Below are positions 62,113 through 64,000 of a stretch of DNA of 64,000 nucleotides, one piece after another. The notes under the pieces are model-generated. The model ran no database searches, had not been told where the DNA came from, and saw nothing but the letters and a program-made list of their open reading frames with translations. The position numbers and the translations under genes were made by a program. Positions within the stretch are counted from its first letter, which is position 1. Every line of letters begins with the position of its first letter. The stretch comes from Stutzerimonas chloritidismutans AW-1 (GTDB lineage: Bacteria > Pseudomonadota > Gammaproteobacteria > Pseudomonadales > Pseudomonadaceae), in NCBI RefSeq assembly GCF_000495915.1, contig NZ_AOFQ01000018.1, positions 1-64,000 of the forward strand, given 5' to 3'.

Positions 62113-62760
62113 TCAGGAGGTTTTCGACTCCAGCACCAGTACGCCCTGCTCCTCGCGCCAGCTGACGCGCCCGAGAAAGCTCATGCCGAGCAGCGCCTCG
62201 GTAGGCGAACCGCCCTCGACGACCACCGCGTCCACGCCGAGCACCTCGATGGCCCCGACCTTGACACTGTTGAGATGCACGCGCCAGGCCTTTGCCGTAC
62301 CGCTGGCGGTGCTCACCACCATGGGCCGGCCGTTGACGCGGTAGTCGATGCCCAAGCGACGGGCCTGATGTTCGTTGATCGCCACCGAGGTGGCGCCGGT
62401 ATCAACGAGAAACTGAATCGACTGGCCGTTGATCGCCCCGGCGATCCAGTAATGGCCGCCGGTGCCCTTTGCGACGCTCAGCTGGGTCTTGCTTGGCGCC
62501 GCGTAGGCGCCGCTGTATTCGCGACTCAGGTTGTAATGACGCTCAACGCCGTCGACGCGCAGCACCGCACCGCTGGCATCGGCGCTCACCACCTGGACGC
62601 CGCCAGGGCCGGTCTGGCCGACCCTGACCAGCTTGCGCTGCCCGTCGACATTGACCACCGCAGCGCCCGGAAATAGCCCGACCACTTGTACCATGGAGGC
62701 GGCCTGCGCCAGCGCGGGCAGGAGCAACAGGCTGGCAAACAGAATGGAGACGCTACGCAT
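62113..62760 (-). CDS. exported retropepsin-like aspartic protease
   Basis: A 215-residue protein with a signal peptide (MRSVSILFASLLLLPALAQA) and a C-terminal single-lobe aspartic protease domain. The active site is QFLVDTGATSVAI, with ALLGMSFL as the second hallmark of clan AA (TIGR02281-type). Such proteins must dimerise to be active, and substrates are unknown. GAGGAAG precedes the ATG at 62760. It lies between pgpA and ribA, all on the minus strand. Confidence 0.88.
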   Translation of the reverse strand: MRSVSILFASLLLLPALAQAASMVQVVGLFPGAAVVNVDGQRKLVRVGQTGPGGVQVVSADASGAVLRVDGVERHYNLSREYSGAYAAPSKTQLSVAKGTGGHYWIAGAINGQSIQFLVDTGATSVAINEHQARRLGIDYRVNGRPMVVSTASGTAKAWRVHLNSVKVGAIEVLGVDAVVVEGGSPTEALLGMSFLGRVSWREEQGVLVLESKTS

Positions 62761-62844
62761 GGCTATTTCTTCCTCGAAACCGGGCCCGGGGCGAACGCCG
62801 ATCATCCTTCAATGGCCGACTGCCTGCAGCGACCGGACGCACAA

Positions 62845-63342
62845 TCAAACCAACAGCGCCACCAGCCCCTGCATGACCGCCCAGGCCGCGACACCGGCGA
62901 GGATATCGTCGAGCATAATCCCCACCCCGCCATGGATATGCCGATCGACCCAACTGATCGGCCAGGGTTTGGCGATATCCATCACGCGGAACACCACGAA
63001 GCCGAGCAGCATCCAGTACCAGCCTTCCGGCACCAGCCAGAAGGTGATCCAGATGCCGACGAACTCATCCCAGACGATCCCTTCGTGGTCGTGCACGCCG
63101 AGTTCGCGCGCCACCTTGCCGCACAGCCAGACGCCGAACAGCATGGTCAGGCCGAGCATCAGCAGATACCCCCAACCCGGCAGCAGCTGCCACAGCGGCA
63201 CGAACGGCAGTGCTACCAGTGAACCCCAGGTACCCGGCGCCTTGGGCATCAGCCCGGAACCGAAGCCGAACGCCAGGTTGTGCCAGGGGTCGGACCAGAC
63301 CAGGGTTTGCGGCTTGGCCGCGACTGGTGAGGATTCAGTCAA
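62845..63342 (-). CDS. pgpA: phosphatidylglycerophosphatase A
   Basis: A 165-residue membrane enzyme that removes the phosphate from phosphatidylglycerophosphate. PgpA motifs are NLAFGFGSGLMPKAPGTWGS near residue 25, DHEGIVWDEFVGIWITFW (metal-binding Asp/Glu) and FRVMDIAKPWPISWVDRH. I chose a TTG start at 63342 because AAAGGAA lies seven bases upstream; the open frame extends 16 codons further without homology. It follows thiL by about 50 bases, the common thiL-pgpA order. Confidence 0.93.
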   Translation of the reverse strand: MTESSPVAAKPQTLVWSDPWHNLAFGFGSGLMPKAPGTWGSLVALPFVPLWQLLPGWGYLLMLGLTMLFGVWLCGKVARELGVHDHEGIVWDEFVGIWITFWLVPEGWYWMLLGFVVFRVMDIAKPWPISWVDRHIHGGVGIMLDDILAGVAAWAVMQGLVALLV

Positions 63343-63390
63343 AACAGCGTTCCTTTCTCGGATCGAAGGCAAGCGACCGCATCGCAGCAC

Positions 63391-64000
63391 TTACGCATTG
63401 AAATGGTTGTAGCCACGTTCGGACACAGCGACTTCATTACCCGCCGCATCGATCAGCTGCACACCCTCCCCTGCCAACACCCGGCCGATGACCTGTACCG
63501 GCCAGCCGGCGGCCTGCAGTGATACGAGCTCAGCAGCCGGCAGGGTGAACGCCAGCAGGTAGTCGTCGCCGCCGGCCAGCGCGCAACGCAGCGCTTCGGC
63601 GTCGCCGGCGAAGCGCCGCAACGGTTCGGACATCGGCAGGCGATCACGCTCGATCTGCAAGGCCACGCCCGAAGCCTTGGCGATATGCCCACAATCGGCC
63701 AGCAGGCCGTCGGAGATATCCAGCGCCGCCGTGGCCTTGCCTCGCAGCGATTCACCCAGGGCCAGCTGCGGTTGCGGCGACCAGTAGCGCGCCAGCAGGT
63801 GTTCGGCGACATCCGCATCGGTTTCGGCCTGACCGAGCACCAGCGGCAACGCGCCGGCCGCTTCACCAAGCACGCCACCGACACAGAGCAGATCACCGAC
63901 CTGCGCGCCGGACCGAACCAGCGCCTGCCCGGACGGCAACCGGCCGAACACGGTGACGGTCAGGCTCAGCGGGCCGCGGGTGGTGTCGCCACCAATCAAA
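63391..64000 (-). CDS. thiL: thiamine-monophosphate kinase, C-terminal part (runs off right edge)
   Basis: About 203 codons of ThiL, which phosphorylates thiamine monophosphate to the diphosphate. Seen here are IGGDTTRGPLSLTVTVFG, the ATP and Mg region ALDISDGLLADCGHIAKASG, and CALAGGDDYLLAFTLP with the paired Asp. The N-terminal ~110 residues lie right of the window. It is translated upstream of pgpA. Confidence 0.94.
   Translation of the reverse strand, partial: LIGGDTTRGPLSLTVTVFGRLPSGQALVRSGAQVGDLLCVGGVLGEAAGALPLVLGQAETDADVAEHLLARYWSPQPQLALGESLRGKATAALDISDGLLADCGHIAKASGVALQIERDRLPMSEPLRRFAGDAEALRCALAGGDDYLLAFTLPAAELVSLQAAGWPVQVIGRVLAGEGVQLIDAAGNEVAVSERGYNHFNA

Overview
The window is GC-rich, densely coded DNA from a denitrifying pseudomonad, most likely the Stutzerimonas (Pseudomonas stutzeri) group. 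Evidence is the narL / PilJ-domain protein / Dnr-type regulator cluster, the pseudomonad tyrosine pathway (hpd, hmgA, fah, maiA), the fused indolepyruvate oxidoreductase, and many short intergenic repeats of the GTAGGGTGGA type. All identifications come from reading the sequence and from family knowledge; no database was searched.

Region 1 (1-8.7 kb) is a remodelled molybdenum-cofactor/nitrate-respiration locus. A 2,074-bp unit (moaA-moaB plus the first 22 codons of moeA) is repeated head to tail with no difference seen, in two full copies and a third that runs off the left edge. The array ends at an IS110-family element. Right of the IS lies an apparent deletion scar: a C-terminal stub that I think belongs to the PpiC-type gene following narI, joined to the last ~100 codons of narX. 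The narK-narGHJI block expected between them is absent here. narL, a periplasmic PilJ-domain protein with a near-consensus FNR/ANR box, and a Dnr-type regulator remain intact.

Region 2 (8.7-25 kb) is mostly housekeeping and accessory chromosome: DUF4345 and DUF411 proteins, a YpfJ-type zinc metallopeptidase, HAD hydrolase, TesB thioesterase, GNAT, histone-deacetylase-like enzyme, HI0933-type flavoprotein, AdhP, AraC, LysE, RhlE, a frameshifted KefB-like antiporter, an EAL protein, a DJ-1/PfpI protein and an amino-acid-type dCache chemoreceptor.

Region 3 (25-43 kb) is a catabolic island: two NSS amino-acid transporters, the homogentisate route (hpd; hmgA-fah-maiA), a Leu/Phe/Val dehydrogenase, the IorAB fusion and a divergent Lrp regulator, then short-chain fatty acid/hydroxybutyrate uptake and oxidation (atoE, gntP-type, bdhA). 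Nine leaders here carry A-rich AAnAAnAA (CA) motifs typical of Hfq/Crc targets. The gntP-bdhA unit has a sigma54 promoter with exact GG-N10-GC spacing and three upstream dyads.

Region 4 (43-64 kb) holds a PRPP-synthetase-like gene, a frameshifted nei-type glycosylase, a pseudouridine synthase, PepSY proteins with a two-component system, a CusF-like protein, a 33-residue membrane peptide, a WYL regulator, a ~0.9-kb repeat-filled gap, sbcDC, a cobalamin riboswitch with btuB (broken by a G14-T5 tract), the ribA-orf-btuF operon, a retropepsin-like protein, and pgpA-thiL. At least two of the three frameshifts (nei, btuB) sit at homopolymers, so sequencing or assembly error must be excluded before calling pseudogenes.
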